From NCBI RefSeq assembly GCF_041365695.1, contig NZ_JBGFSJ010000009.1, positions 1 through 64,000 of the forward strand: a stretch of 64,000 nt of DNA, written 5' to 3'. The position numbers were made by a program, and so were the translations under genes. A model generated the notes under the pieces. The model saw nothing but the letters and a program-made list of their open reading frames with translations. It ran no database searches and had not been told where the DNA came from. Below are positions 48,885 to 57,487 of the stretch, in pieces. This stretch comes from Rhodosalinus sp041365695 (lineage in GTDB: Bacteria; Pseudomonadota; Alphaproteobacteria; Rhodobacterales; Rhodobacteraceae). How positions within the stretch are numbered: position 1 is the stretch's first letter; each line of letters begins with the position of its first letter.

Positions 48885-49535
48885 ATGGCTGGAGAGATTC
48901 CGGATCTTCACGCCCAGGTTCGGACGGGGACAGGCAAGGGGGCCGCCCGTCAGGCACGCCGAGAGAACCTGGTGCCGGGGATCGTTTACGGGGGCGGCGT
49001 CGATCCGCTGCCGATCAACATCCCCTTCAACGCGCTGATCAAGCGGCTGCGGGCGGGGCGCTTCCTCGCCACGCTGTTCAACCTGAAGGTGGACGGGCAC
49101 GACGACGTGCGCGTGATCTGCCGCAGCGTGCAGCGCGACGTGGTCAAGGACCTGCCCACCCATGTGGACCTGATGCGCCTGCGCCGCACGACCAAGATCA
49201 ACCTCTACATTCCGGTCGTGTTCGAGAACGAGGAGGCCGCGCCCGGCCTGAAGCGGGGCGGTGTGCTCACCACGGTGCGCCCGGAGGTGGAACTCGTCGT
49301 GACCGCCGGCGACATCCCCGAGCAGATCACCGTGGACCTGACGGGCCTCGACATCGGCGACACCGTGACGATCTCGATGGTGAGCCTGCCCGCCGGCGCG
49401 AAACCGACGATCGACCGCGACTTCGTCATCGCGAACATCTCGGCGCCGTCGGGCCTCAAGGCCGACGAAGCCGAAGCGGGCGCAGAGGGCGAAGACGCCG
49501 AAGCCGAGGTGGAAGAGACCGAAGCCGAGGATTGA
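48885..49535 (+). CDS. rplY: 50S ribosomal protein L25 (CTC form)
   Basis: The 216-residue protein has the N-terminal 5S rRNA-binding L25 domain (RTGTGKGAARQARRENLVPG) and the C-terminal TL5/CTC beta domain, followed by an acidic Ala/Glu tail (EAGAEGEDAEAEVEETEAED). L25 binds 5S rRNA in the central protuberance; the CTC form is linked to general stress in many bacteria. AAGGAGA lies eight bases before the ATG. The gene ends in a strong hairpin terminator. Confidence 0.96.
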   Translation: MAGEIPDLHAQVRTGTGKGAARQARRENLVPGIVYGGGVDPLPINIPFNALIKRLRAGRFLATLFNLKVDGHDDVRVICRSVQRDVVKDLPTHVDLMRLRRTTKINLYIPVVFENEEAAPGLKRGGVLTTVRPEVELVVTAGDIPEQITVDLTGLDIGDTVTISMVSLPAGAKPTIDRDFVIANISAPSGLKADEAEAGAEGEDAEAEVEETEAED

Positions 49536-49562
49536 ACCCTCCGCGCTTCACGAAAGACGGCG

Positions 49563-49584
49563 ACGGGGCCCCGCGGGGCCCCGT
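49563..49584 (+). terminator. rplY terminator hairpin
   Basis: A perfect inverted repeat of nine G/C-rich base pairs (ACGGGGCCCC and its complement) around a short loop, followed by TATCGTTTC, 28 bases after the rplY stop. It is a likely intrinsic terminator. Confidence 0.65.
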
Positions 49585-49688
49585 TATCGTTTCAGCCGGT
49601 CTTTCTGGATCGGGGGCGAATGGCCGGGGCGGCGGCGATGGCCGCCCCGCGCGACCCGGAAACGGCGAAGCCCGCACGCGGCGCTTCT

Positions 49689-50537
49689 TCAGAGCCCCAG
49701 CGTGGCGTTCAACTCCGCCAGAGCCGCATCCGAAAGCGTGCGCCCGCCACTTGCGTCGAGCAGCGCGGCATCGGCGTCCTCCTGCGCGGTCTCGGCCGCA
49801 GCTTCCGCAGTCTCGGCCGTCGTCTTTGCCGTTGCGTAGGTTGTTGCGCTGTCGAAGAGAGCGTCGAGGGTTCCAGCGGTCTCGGTGCCCTCGAGCGCGG
49901 CCGCCACGTCGTTCAACGCCTCTGTCCCGATTACCCCGTCCTCGAGGTCCGCGATCGCCTGATCGATCGTCTCCTGCGAGAGGGTGTCGGTCGGCTCGAC
50001 GTCCCCGAGGGCGCTGACCGCATCGTTTCGGGCGCCACTCAAGGACGCGCGGGCCTCCTCGAGGTCATTGGCGGCGTCCGTCGCCGCCTGATCGAGTTCC
50101 TTCGAGGCAATCACGGCATCGCGGTATTCCCGGATCCGGCCCACCTGGCTTTCGGGCGCGGCGTTCGCGAAGGCCTGCGGGCTCGCGTTCATGGCGTTGA
50201 GGCCCTTGAGCTCGCTCGCGATCGCGCCGCGGGATCCCGCCCGGGCCGATCGCTCCGCGCCGTTGCCGCCCTTGGCGCCCGATGCGCCGGCGCCGCGATC
50301 GCCACCCTTGCCGTTGCCGCTGCGCTCGCCACCGCGGTCGCCGCCCTTGCCGTTGCCGCCGCCATTTCCGTTGCCGCCGCCGCGATCACCGCCATTTCCG
50401 TTGCCGTTACCGCCATTGCCCTGGCCTTGCGCCTCGACCTGCGTGGTGGAGATTGCAGTCGCGCCGACGGCAAGAGTGCCCAGCGCAAGCGCGGATATCG
50501 CCGCGGCGCCCATCGTTCGAATGAAAGACTGTCCCAT
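49689..50537 (-). CDS. Secreted Gly/Asn-rich low-complexity protein
   Basis: The 282-residue protein has a signal peptide (FIRTMGAAAISALALGTLAV), then a disordered stretch of GNGNGG/GDRGG repeats (residues ~40-85), then a helical domain rich in Ala, Asp and Glu (KELDQAATDAANDLEEARAS, TAKTTAETAEAAAETAQEDA). AAGGAG lies six bases before the ATG at 50537. No family is recognised. The repeat tract suggests a cell-surface or matrix role, but that is only a compositional guess. Confidence 0.6.
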   Translation of the reverse strand: MGQSFIRTMGAAAISALALGTLAVGATAISTTQVEAQGQGNGGNGNGNGGDRGGGNGNGGGNGKGGDRGGERSGNGKGGDRGAGASGAKGGNGAERSARAGSRGAIASELKGLNAMNASPQAFANAAPESQVGRIREYRDAVIASKELDQAATDAANDLEEARASLSGARNDAVSALGDVEPTDTLSQETIDQAIADLEDGVIGTEALNDVAAALEGTETAGTLDALFDSATTYATAKTTAETAEAAAETAQEDADAALLDASGGRTLSDAALAELNATLGL

Positions 50538-50680
50538 GTTCAACTCCTTCTGCTGATCGCCACCCGGTGGACACGATCGGTCCGACCGGCCCCGACCGTT
50601 TCACGGGTCGAACACAAATCTGGCGGAAATCGGGCGCGGCGCCGACCAAAACATGCCGATGCGCCGGGCCCCGGCGGAGA

Positions 50681-50992
50681 TCAGCCGATCGCCTGCACGG
50701 TCTCGAAAGCCTCCAGCTCGGGCGTTTCGAGATAGAGATGCTTGTTGTCGCCCGCGCCCTTGTGCGCCTCCCGGAACGCCTCCGACCGTGTCCAGTCGAG
50801 GAAGTGCCCCTCGCTTTCCCAGGCAGTGTGAGAGGCGTAAAGGCGGTACCCGTCCTTTTCCGGCCCCTTCAGAAGGTGAAAGGCGAGAAACCCCGGCACC
50901 GATTTCAGATGGCTGTCGCGCCGGGTCCAAACCTCCTCGAAGGCCGCTTCCTCCCCGGGCTTCACCTTGAAACGGTTCATCGTCAGATACAT
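50681..50992 (-). CDS. Antibiotic-biosynthesis-monooxygenase-type (ABM) protein
   Basis: The 103-residue dimeric alpha/beta barrel pattern is clear: MYLTMNRFKVKPGEEAAFEE, SVPGFLAFHLLKGPEKDGYR, then LYASHTAWESEGHFLDWTRS and EAFREAHKGA. Related proteins include heme-degrading IsdG/HmuQ-type enzymes and quinol monooxygenases; an Asn or Trp set typical of IsdG is not obvious. GGAAGGAGA supports the ATG at 50992. Divergent from pth. Confidence 0.8.
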   Translation of the reverse strand: MYLTMNRFKVKPGEEAAFEEVWTRRDSHLKSVPGFLAFHLLKGPEKDGYRLYASHTAWESEGHFLDWTRSEAFREAHKGAGDNKHLYLETPELEAFETVQAIG

Positions 50993-51075
50993 CGCGGTCT
51001 CCTTCCCAGCTCTGGCCTTCCGGGCCGTTTCGGGCGATGTAGAGTCCGCGACCGCCGCCAGCAAGGAGAGACCCC

Positions 51076-51789
51076 ATGCAACTCTTCGTGGGCCTCGGGA
51101 ACCCCGGCGCGAAATACGCGCGGAACCGGCACAACATCGGCTTCATGGCGGTGGACCGCATCGCCGAAGATCACGGCTTCGCCCCGTGGCGGGCGAAGTT
51201 CCAGGGCCAGCTTTGCGAGGGCAGGCTCGGCGCCGAGAAGGTGCTGCTTCTGAAGCCCGAAACCTTCATGAACCTTTCCGGCCAGTCGGTGGGCGAGGCG
51301 ATGCGCTTCTACAAGCTCACGCCCGCGGACATCACCGTTTTCCACGACGAACTCGACCTCGCGCCGGGCAAGTGCCGCGTCAAGCAGGGCGGCGGGCATG
51401 CCGGCCATAACGGGCTGCGCTCGCTCCACGCCCATATCGGGCCGGACTACGCCCGCGTGCGCCTCGGCATCGGCCATCCGGGCCGCAAGGAGCTGGTGGC
51501 GCAATACGTCCTGCACGACTTCGCCAAGGCCGACGAGGACTGGCTCGACGATCTTCTTCGCGGCATCGCCGACGGCGCGCCCGCCCTCGCCCGCGGCGAC
51601 ACCGGGCGCTTCCTGAACGCGGTGGCGCAGCGCGTCGCCCCGCCGCGCTCTTCGGGGGGCGCGAAGGGCAAGGAAAAGGAGGAAGGGGCGAAGCAGTCGG
51701 CGCCGGCAGACCCCGAGCCCGAGGCAGACACGGCGGACCCGCTCGACCGCCGCTCCCCCCTGCAAAAGCTTGCCGACCGCTTCCGGTGA
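51076..51789 (+). CDS. pth: Peptidyl-tRNA hydrolase
   Basis: Pth cleaves peptidyl-tRNA released from stalled ribosomes. The active-site His is in ARNRHNIGF (residue 20), with LLLKPETFMNLSG, FHDELDLAPGK and GGGHAGHNGLRSL as the other signatures. The protein is 237 aa because of a ~45-residue charged C-terminal extension beyond the usual 190-residue core. AAGGAGAG precedes the ATG. The stop overlaps the next gene's GTG start by four bases. Confidence 0.96.
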   Translation: MQLFVGLGNPGAKYARNRHNIGFMAVDRIAEDHGFAPWRAKFQGQLCEGRLGAEKVLLLKPETFMNLSGQSVGEAMRFYKLTPADITVFHDELDLAPGKCRVKQGGGHAGHNGLRSLHAHIGPDYARVRLGIGHPGRKELVAQYVLHDFAKADEDWLDDLLRGIADGAPALARGDTGRFLNAVAQRVAPPRSSGGAKGKEKEEGAKQSAPADPEPEADTADPLDRRSPLQKLADRFR

Positions 51790-52826
51790 GCGTGCCGGGC
51801 GCCTTCCGGTCGCAGGGGCGGGCCTGCGACCGGCTCGGCTCTCCGTTCATGGCGCGGCTGCTCGACACGCTGGCGGAAGGCTGGGACGAAACCAGCGCCC
51901 TCGGGCGGCGCTTCGCGGCATGGGAGGGCGATATCGGCCCGGCGGGCGCCTCGCTGCCGCTGCGCCTTGCGGGCGGGCTGCACGCGCTTTGCCTCTCCGC
52001 CCGCGCGCCGTCGCTTGCCGCCGTCTATCCTCCGGCACAGGCGGGCGAGGCCGCGCTGGCGCGCGCCCTGGCGGAGACGCTCGCCACGCACGAGCCATTT
52101 CTCCTCGACTGGATCGACCGCGCGCCCCAGACGAACGAGATCCGCCGCAGCGCGGTGCTGATCGCGGCGGCGCATTGGCTAGCCGAGCGCCACCCGCTGC
52201 CCCTCGTCCTGTCCGAACTCGGCGCGAGCGGCGGACTCAATCTCAACTTCGACCGCTTCGCGCTCGATCTCGGGACGCGGCGGTACGAGCCGGCGGGGCC
52301 GGTGCTCACCCTCGCGCCCGACTGGGACGGTCCGCCGCCACCCGACGCGCCGATACGCGTGTCAGAGCGCCGCGGCGTGGACGTGGCACCCCTCGATCCC
52401 GGCCGCGCCGGCGATGCGCTTCGGCTTCTCGCCTATCTCTGGCCGGACCAGCCAGAGCGCCTCGCGCGCACCCGCGCGGCCATCGCCGCCCATGACGCGA
52501 CCGTGGATGCGGCCGACGCGGCCGACTGGCTGGAGGCGCGGCTCGCACGGGCGCGGCCCGGACGGCTTCACCTCGTTTACCACACCATCGCCTGGCAGTA
52601 TTTTCCCCGCGCCACGCAGGCGCGGGCCACAGCGGTGCTGGAGGCCGCGGGCGCACGGGCCGGCGAGGACGCGCCCCTCGCATGGCTCTCGATGGAGACC
52701 GATGGCCGGCCCGACGGCGCCGCGCTCGCGCTCCGCCTCTGGCCCGGAGATCGCCGCCAGGCGCTCGGCCGGGCGGATTTCCACGGCCGATGGGTGCGCT
52801 GGGACGGGCCTGCCCGGCTTGCCTGA
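51786..52826 (+). CDS. DUF2332 family protein
   Basis: The 346-residue protein starts at a GTG that overlaps the pth stop (GTGA). Features of DUF2332 are visible: RSQGRACDRLGSPFMARLLD near the N-terminus, QTNEIRRSAVLIAAAHWLAE near 115, LSELGASGGLNLNFDRFAL near 142 and VYHTIAWQYFP near 265. LELGASAGLNL in this family looks like a methyltransferase-type glycine loop. Biochemical function is unknown. It is coupled to pth, a neighbourhood common in Rhodobacterales. Confidence 0.82.
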   Translation: MSVPGAFRSQGRACDRLGSPFMARLLDTLAEGWDETSALGRRFAAWEGDIGPAGASLPLRLAGGLHALCLSARAPSLAAVYPPAQAGEAALARALAETLATHEPFLLDWIDRAPQTNEIRRSAVLIAAAHWLAERHPLPLVLSELGASGGLNLNFDRFALDLGTRRYEPAGPVLTLAPDWDGPPPPDAPIRVSERRGVDVAPLDPGRAGDALRLLAYLWPDQPERLARTRAAIAAHDATVDAADAADWLEARLARARPGRLHLVYHTIAWQYFPRATQARATAVLEAAGARAGEDAPLAWLSMETDGRPDGAALALRLWPGDRRQALGRADFHGRWVRWDGPARLA

Positions 52827-52886
52827 GGATCGCGTTTGCCAAAGGCTGCGCCGCGTGCTTCCTTTCGCGCGAAACGGGGAAGGTGG

Positions 52887-54050
52887 ATGCGCAGAATCCT
52901 GATCTGGGGCGGACGGATCGTCGCGGGGCTCGCCCTCGCCGCGCTTCTGGTCGGTCTCTGGAAACGCGAGGCGATCGCGCGGCTCTGGGCCGTGAACACG
53001 CTTTTCGACGAGTCCCGGATCGTGGGGAATTTCAGCGCGATGGACCGGGCCTTCCTGTCGGTGCCGGTGCCGCGCGGCGACGGCCCGGTGACCCCCCTGC
53101 CCCCGGGCCGGCCGGCCGACATGCCGGACGGGTTCGACGCCTGGCTCGACGCGCGGAACGTGACCGGCATCGTCGTTCTGAAGGACGGCACGGTCGTCCA
53201 TGAGGACTATCGCCTCGGCACCCGGGCCGAGGATCGCCGCATTTCCTGGTCGATCGCCAAGAGCTTCCTCTCGGCGCTTCTCGGCGTGCTGCTCGAAGAG
53301 GGCGCGATCGCCTCGCTCGACGCCCCGGTGACCGACTACGCGCCCGGGCTCGCGGGCACGGCCTATGACGGCGCGCGCCTCCGCGACGTGCTCCAGATGG
53401 CGTCGGGCGTGGTCTTCGACGAGGATTACCTAGACCCCGACTCCGACATCAACCGCATGGGGCGCGTGCTCGCGCTCGGCGGTTCGATGGACGGGTTCGC
53501 CGCGGCGCTGCGGGACAGCTTCGCGGCCCCCGGTACGGAGTGGCGCTACGTCTCCATCGACACCCATGTGATCGGAATGGTGATTAGGGGGGCGACGGGC
53601 CGCTCGATCCCCGAGCTTTTGTCCGAAAAGATCGTGGCGCCGATGGGTCTCGACTCCGAACCCTATTACCTGACCGACGGCGAGGGCACGGCCTTCGTGC
53701 TGGGCGGGCTCAACATGACGACGCGCGACTATGCCCGCCTCGGGCTGCTTTACGCGCGGGACGGCCGGCTCGGCGGGCGGCAGATCGTGCCTGAGGGCTG
53801 GGTCCGCGCTTCCACCGCGGCCTCCGCCCCGACCGATCCGGGTGAGATCGGCTACGGGTTCCACTGGTGGGTGCCCGTGGGCGCGGCCGAGGGCGAGTTC
53901 ATGGCCCGCGGCATCTACGGCCAGTATGTCTGGGTCGACCGGACGCGCGGCGTCGTCGTCGCGGTGAACGCCGCCGACCGGCACTTCCGCGATCCCGGCG
54001 TGCACGAAAGCAATGTCGCCATGTTCCGCGCCATCGCCGCGGCCCTGTGA
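52887..54050 (+). CDS. Membrane-anchored serine hydrolase (beta-lactamase-like fold)
   Basis: The 387-residue protein begins with a signal anchor (ILIWGGRIVAGLALAALLVG) and has the class C beta-lactamase/D-peptidase fold. SxxK is seen as SIAKS near residue 130 (nucleophile Ser), a second motif near YVSIDTH in place of the usual YxN, and a C-terminal GFHWWVPVG. Such enzymes act as esterases, peptidases or amidases in the periplasm. GGGGAAGG lies close before the ATG. The substrate is unknown. Confidence 0.85.
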   Translation: MRRILIWGGRIVAGLALAALLVGLWKREAIARLWAVNTLFDESRIVGNFSAMDRAFLSVPVPRGDGPVTPLPPGRPADMPDGFDAWLDARNVTGIVVLKDGTVVHEDYRLGTRAEDRRISWSIAKSFLSALLGVLLEEGAIASLDAPVTDYAPGLAGTAYDGARLRDVLQMASGVVFDEDYLDPDSDINRMGRVLALGGSMDGFAAALRDSFAAPGTEWRYVSIDTHVIGMVIRGATGRSIPELLSEKIVAPMGLDSEPYYLTDGEGTAFVLGGLNMTTRDYARLGLLYARDGRLGGRQIVPEGWVRASTAASAPTDPGEIGYGFHWWVPVGAAEGEFMARGIYGQYVWVDRTRGVVVAVNAADRHFRDPGVHESNVAMFRAIAAAL

Positions 54051-54116
54051 CGCCGGGCCGGCTGGACGTGGCGCGCGCGGCCGCTAGACTGGCCCCAAAG
54101 CAAGGAATGGAGGCGC

Positions 54117-54497
54117 ATGATGGAAATGGACCCGTCCGAGAACGTGCTGGGAGAGGCGCTCGCGCCCTGCTCCCGTGATCCGCTGACGGGATTTTTCCGG
54201 GACGGCCACTGCAACACCTGCGCGTCGGATCACGGCAGCCACACGGTCTGTGCCGTGATGACCGCCGAGTTCCTCGCCTACTCGAAATATGTCGGCAACG
54301 ACCTGTCGAGCCCGCGCCCCGAGTTCGGTTTTCCCGGCCTGAATCCCGGCGACCAGTGGTGCGTCTGCGCGGGCCGTTTCCTGCAGGCCCACGACGAGGG
54401 CTGCGCCCCGCGGGTCAATCTTGCGGCGACCCACGCCCGCGCCCTCGAGATCGTGCCCCTCGACGTGCTGCGCCGGCACGCGCTGGAGGCGGGCTGA
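54117..54497 (+). CDS. DUF2237 family protein
   Basis: The 126-residue protein carries the conserved pattern of DUF2237: SENVLGEALAPCSRDPLTGF, FFRDGHCNTCASDHGSHTVC and AVMTAEFLAYSKYVGNDLS, then GDQWCVCAGRFLQAH. Several conserved Cys and His suggest a metal site. The function is unknown. GGAGG about four bases before the ATG fixes the start at 54117; the next codon is also ATG. Convergent with trpB. Confidence 0.88.
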   Translation: MMEMDPSENVLGEALAPCSRDPLTGFFRDGHCNTCASDHGSHTVCAVMTAEFLAYSKYVGNDLSSPRPEFGFPGLNPGDQWCVCAGRFLQAHDEGCAPRVNLAATHARALEIVPLDVLRRHALEAG

Positions 54498-54527
54498 AAC
54501 CGGGCGGGGGCCCGCGCCCCCGCCGCG

Positions 54528-55754
54528 TCAGTCGTCCATATCGAAACCGAGCGCCCGGGCGACGGTGAAGATATCCTTGTCGCCCCGGCCGCACATGTTC
54601 ATGCAGATCAGGTGATCCTGCGGCAGCTCCGGCGCGATCTGCATGACATGGGCCAGCGCGTGCGACGGCTCCAGCGCGGGGATGATGCCCTCCGTCTCGC
54701 AGCAGAACTGGAACGCCTCGAGCGCCTCCTTGTCGGTGATGGAGACATAGGTGGCGCGGCCGACGTCATGCAGCCAGGCATGCTCGGGCCCGATGCCGGG
54801 ATAGTCGAGCCCGGCCGAGATCGAGTGGCCCTCGAGGATCTGGCCGTCCTCGTCCTGCAGCAGGTAGGTGCGGTTGCCGTGCAGGACGCCCGGACGCCCG
54901 CCGGTCAGCGAGGCGCAATGCTCCATCTTGTCATCCACGCCCTTGCCGCCGGCCTCGACCCCGATGATCGCGACCTCCTTCTCGTCGAGGAACGGATGGA
55001 AGAGCCCCATGGCGTTCGAGCCGCCCCCGATCGCCGCCACCAGGGTGTCGGGCAGACGCCCTTCGGCGGCCATCATCTGCTCGCGCGCCTCGCGCCCGAT
55101 GATCGACTGGAAGTCGCGCACCATCGCCGGGTAGGGGTGCGGCCCCGCGACCGTCCCGATGCAGTAGAACGTGTCGTGCACATTGGTGACCCAGTCGCGC
55201 AGCGCGTCGTTCATCGCGTCCTTCAGCGTGCCGCGCCCGGACGTCACCGGCACGACCTTCGCGCCGAGGAGTTTCATCCGGAAGACGTTGGGCGCCTGCC
55301 GCTCCACGTCATGCGCGCCCATGTAGACGATGCAGTCGAGCCCGAACTTGGCGCAGACGGTCGCTGTGGCGACGCCGTGCTGGCCGGCACCGGTCTCGGC
55401 GATGATGCGCGTCTTGCCCATGCGCCGGGCGAGCAGGATCTGGCCCAGCACGTTGTTGATCTTGTGCGCGCCGGTATGGTTGAGCTCGTCGCGCTTGAGG
55501 TAGATCTTCGCGCCGCCCAGCCGCTCGGTCATCCGCTCGGCGAAGTAGAGCGGCGAGGGCCGACCGACATAATGCGTCCAGAGATGCTCCATCTCCGCCC
55601 AGAAATCGTCGTCGGCCTTGGCGCGTTCGTATTCCGCCTCGAGCTCGAGGATCAGGGGCATCAGCGTTTCCGAAACGAAGCGGCCGCCATAGTCCCCGAA
55701 GCGGCCCTTTTCGTTGGGGCCGGTCATGAAGCTGTTGATCAGATCCTCGGGCAT
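54528..55754 (-). CDS. trpB: Tryptophan synthase beta subunit
   Basis: TrpB (408 aa) condenses indole with serine using PLP. The PLP lysine is in KRDELNHTGAHKINNVLGQ (HK near residue 97), and the phosphate loop GGGSNAMGLF lies near residue 242. It is the last gene of the minus-strand set ihfB-lapA-trpF-orf-trpB, separated from the upstream small ORF by a run of four hairpins. The ATG at 55754 has GGAGGGAT upstream. Its trpA partner is at 44935. Confidence 0.97.
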   Translation of the reverse strand: MPEDLINSFMTGPNEKGRFGDYGGRFVSETLMPLILELEAEYERAKADDDFWAEMEHLWTHYVGRPSPLYFAERMTERLGGAKIYLKRDELNHTGAHKINNVLGQILLARRMGKTRIIAETGAGQHGVATATVCAKFGLDCIVYMGAHDVERQAPNVFRMKLLGAKVVPVTSGRGTLKDAMNDALRDWVTNVHDTFYCIGTVAGPHPYPAMVRDFQSIIGREAREQMMAAEGRLPDTLVAAIGGGSNAMGLFHPFLDEKEVAIIGVEAGGKGVDDKMEHCASLTGGRPGVLHGNRTYLLQDEDGQILEGHSISAGLDYPGIGPEHAWLHDVGRATYVSITDKEALEAFQFCCETEGIIPALEPSHALAHVMQIAPELPQDHLICMNMCGRGDKDIFTVARALGFDMDD

Positions 55755-55814
55755 CGCGATCCCTCCTGCGCTCGTGCTCTGGACTGAGTAAGCCCGCACC
55801 GCGCCCGGGGCAAG

Positions 55815-55909
55815 GGCAAGGCCTTTCGAAAGGCCTTGCCCACGCGGTTTCGAAACCGCGTGGAAGCCGCTTTCAAGCGGCTTCCGCGAAGGGCCTTCGA
55901 AGGCCCTTC
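55815..55909 (-). repeat. Four tandem hairpins with TTCGAA-type centres
   Basis: Four palindromes follow each other with almost no spacing: 55815-55840 (26 bp, perfect), 55841-55862 (22 bp, perfect), 55862-55885 (11-bp arms with a 2-base centre) and 55888-55909 (22 bp, perfect). Three are centred on TTCGAA; the arms differ in sequence. The last overlaps the stop codon of the 76-aa gene. They could act in mRNA processing, partial termination or stability control between that gene and trpB. Confidence 0.85.
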
Positions 55910-56138
55910 AGCGGAGCGGGCGAACCGGCGCGTCGTTGCAGAAGACGACGAAGTGGCGTCCGTTCTCCACCGCCTGGAACCCGCGGCGCGCCACTTCCCT
56001 CGCGAAGGCGCGGCGCCCCACGAGGCGTTCCACGTCGCGCACCTGCCGTTTCACCACGCCACCCGTCCGCGCCTCGCGCGACGCGAAGATCTGGGAGAGC
56101 CAGAGGTCGGGCGTGAGGTGGGGTGGCAAGGTGGACAT
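55908..56138 (-). CDS. Small conserved protein between trpF and trpB
   Basis: The 76-residue ORF reads MSTLPPHLTPDLWLSQIFAS then GGVVKRQVRDVERLVGRRAF and ends with NGRHFVVFCNDAPVRPLR. It looks like a DNA- or RNA-associated basic helical protein, but no family is recognised. It sits between trpF and trpB, a position I recall as conserved in Rhodobacterales, which argues that it is real. GAGG eight bases before the ATG supports the start. Confidence 0.65.
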   Translation of the reverse strand: MSTLPPHLTPDLWLSQIFASREARTGGVVKRQVRDVERLVGRRAFAREVARRGFQAVENGRHFVVFCNDAPVRPLR

Positions 56139-56175
56139 GCCGCGAGCCTCGCGCAGGAAGGTTAAGAGGACGTGA

Positions 56176-56838
56176 CTATGAGGCTTTCTCCGCGCGCCTT
56201 GCCGTGGCACGCAGAAACGCCGCGATGCGAGCGGGGTCTTTCTCTCCCGGCGCACGCTCCACGCCCGACGATACGTCCACCTGCCGCGCGCCGGTGCGCG
56301 AAATCGCCTCGCCCACGTTCTCGGGGGTCAGCCCGCCCGCGAGCATCCACGGACGCGTCCAGCGCCGCCCGGAAAGAAGGCGCCAGTCGAAGGCGAGCCC
56401 GTTGCCGCCGGGCAGCGTGGCGCCCGCGGGCGGCTTCGCGTCCACGAGAATCTGGTCGGCCACCTCGGCGTAGCGGTCGAGCGCGGCGAGGTCCGCGGCC
56501 TGCGCGACCCCCACCGCCTTCATCACCGGCAGGCCGTAGCGCGCCCGCAGCGCCGCCACGCGCTCGGGGCTTTCGGCACCGTGCAGCTGGAGCATGTCCA
56601 CCGGAACCTCGTCGAGGATCGCGTCGAGCGCCGCATCCTCCGCGTTCACAGTGAGGGCGACCTTCACGATGCCGGGCGGCACCTCGAGCGCCAGCGCGCG
56701 CGCCGCCGCGGGGTCGAGGTTGCGCGGGCTCCGGGCGAAGAACACGAAGCCCACATAGGCCGCGCCCGCCCCCGCGGCCGCCGCGACATCGGCCGCCCGG
56801 GTCAGCCCGCAGACCTTGACCCTGACACGCTCTTCCAT
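56176..56838 (-). CDS. trpF: Phosphoribosylanthranilate isomerase
   Basis: The 220-residue TIM barrel performs the third step of tryptophan synthesis. The catalytic Cys is in VKVCGLTRAADV near the N-terminus, the general acid Asp in ILVDAKPP near residue 135, and VDVSSGVERAPGEKDP forms the phosphate-binding end. The ATG at 56838 is preferred over a TTG at 56850. It follows lapA closely on the same strand and precedes the 76-aa ORF and trpB. Confidence 0.95.
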   Translation of the reverse strand: MEERVRVKVCGLTRAADVAAAAGAGAAYVGFVFFARSPRNLDPAAARALALEVPPGIVKVALTVNAEDAALDAILDEVPVDMLQLHGAESPERVAALRARYGLPVMKAVGVAQAADLAALDRYAEVADQILVDAKPPAGATLPGGNGLAFDWRLLSGRRWTRPWMLAGGLTPENVGEAISRTGARQVDVSSGVERAPGEKDPARIAAFLRATARRAEKAS

Positions 56839-56846
56839 CGGGCCGC

Positions 56847-57197
56847 TCAACTCGCCTCGTCAAGCAGTGCCAGCACGTCGTCCTTGCCCTCGTCGCGCTG
56901 GCCCTTCACCCGGCGCAGTTCCCGGTTGAGGCGCCTGACCTCGGTGGCGCGGCGGGCGGCCTCGGCCCGGTACTTGCCCTCGCGCATCCATTCCCAGACG
57001 AAGCCGATGAGCAGACCGGCCGCGATGCCGCCGAAGATCACGGCGTAAAGCGGAAGCTCGATCGTGCGGTTCAACCCGGCAAGACGCGACAGGGCCTCGG
57101 GCAGAAGCTGAAGCGTCACGCTGTCACGGTTCGCCACCGCCACGGAAACGAGCGCCACCGCGAGCACCGCGAAGAAGAGATAACGGATGTAGCGCAT
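56847..57197 (-). CDS. lapA: LapA-domain (DUF1049) inner-membrane protein
   Basis: The 116-residue protein has two transmembrane helices (FFAVLAVALVSVAVANRDSV and ELPLYAVIFGGIAAGLLIGF) followed by a basic coiled coil (EAARRATEVRRLNRELRRVK). This is the lipopolysaccharide-assembly LapA/YciS pattern; in E. coli it works with LapB to regulate LpxC turnover by FtsH. Here no lapB is adjacent. It lies two bases after ihfB and before trpF, in the order usual for this order of bacteria. Confidence 0.85.
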   Translation of the reverse strand: MRYIRYLFFAVLAVALVSVAVANRDSVTLQLLPEALSRLAGLNRTIELPLYAVIFGGIAAGLLIGFVWEWMREGKYRAEAARRATEVRRLNRELRRVKGQRDEGKDDVLALLDEAS

Positions 57198-57199
57198 GG

Positions 57200-57487
57200 T
57201 CAGTCCTGATGTTGGTTAAGACGCTCGCGCAGGAGCTTGCCGGTCTTGAAGAAGGGCACGCACTTCTCGTCCACCTGCACGGCCTCACCCGTGCGCGGGT
57301 TGCGACCGACCCGGGCGTCGCGTTTCTTGACGGTGAACGCGCCGAACCCGCGCAGTTCCACCCTGTCGCCGCGCGCCATCGCGTTGGTGATCTCTTCGAA
57401 GATCGTGTTCACGATCCGCTCCACGTCGCGCTGGTAGAGATGCGGGTTCTCGTCCGCGATCTTCTGAATCAGTTCCGATCGGATCAT
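57200..57487 (-). CDS. ihfB: Integration host factor beta subunit
   Basis: The 95-residue HU/IHF-fold protein has the family N-terminus (MIRSELIQKIADENPHLYQR), the core GDRVELRGFGAFTVKKR and the beta-arm GRNPRTGEAVQVDEK, whose tip prolines intercalate and bend DNA. With IhfA it forms the DNA-bending heterodimer used in replication, transcription and phage integration. The position downstream of rpsA is the same as in many proteobacteria. Confidence 0.95.
   Translation of the reverse strand: MIRSELIQKIADENPHLYQRDVERIVNTIFEEITNAMARGDRVELRGFGAFTVKKRDARVGRNPRTGEAVQVDEKCVPFFKTGKLLRERLNQHQD

Noticed and set aside
55815..55909. CRISPR array
   Set aside because: The units are adjacent palindromes with different sequences, not direct repeats with spacers; no cas genes are present.
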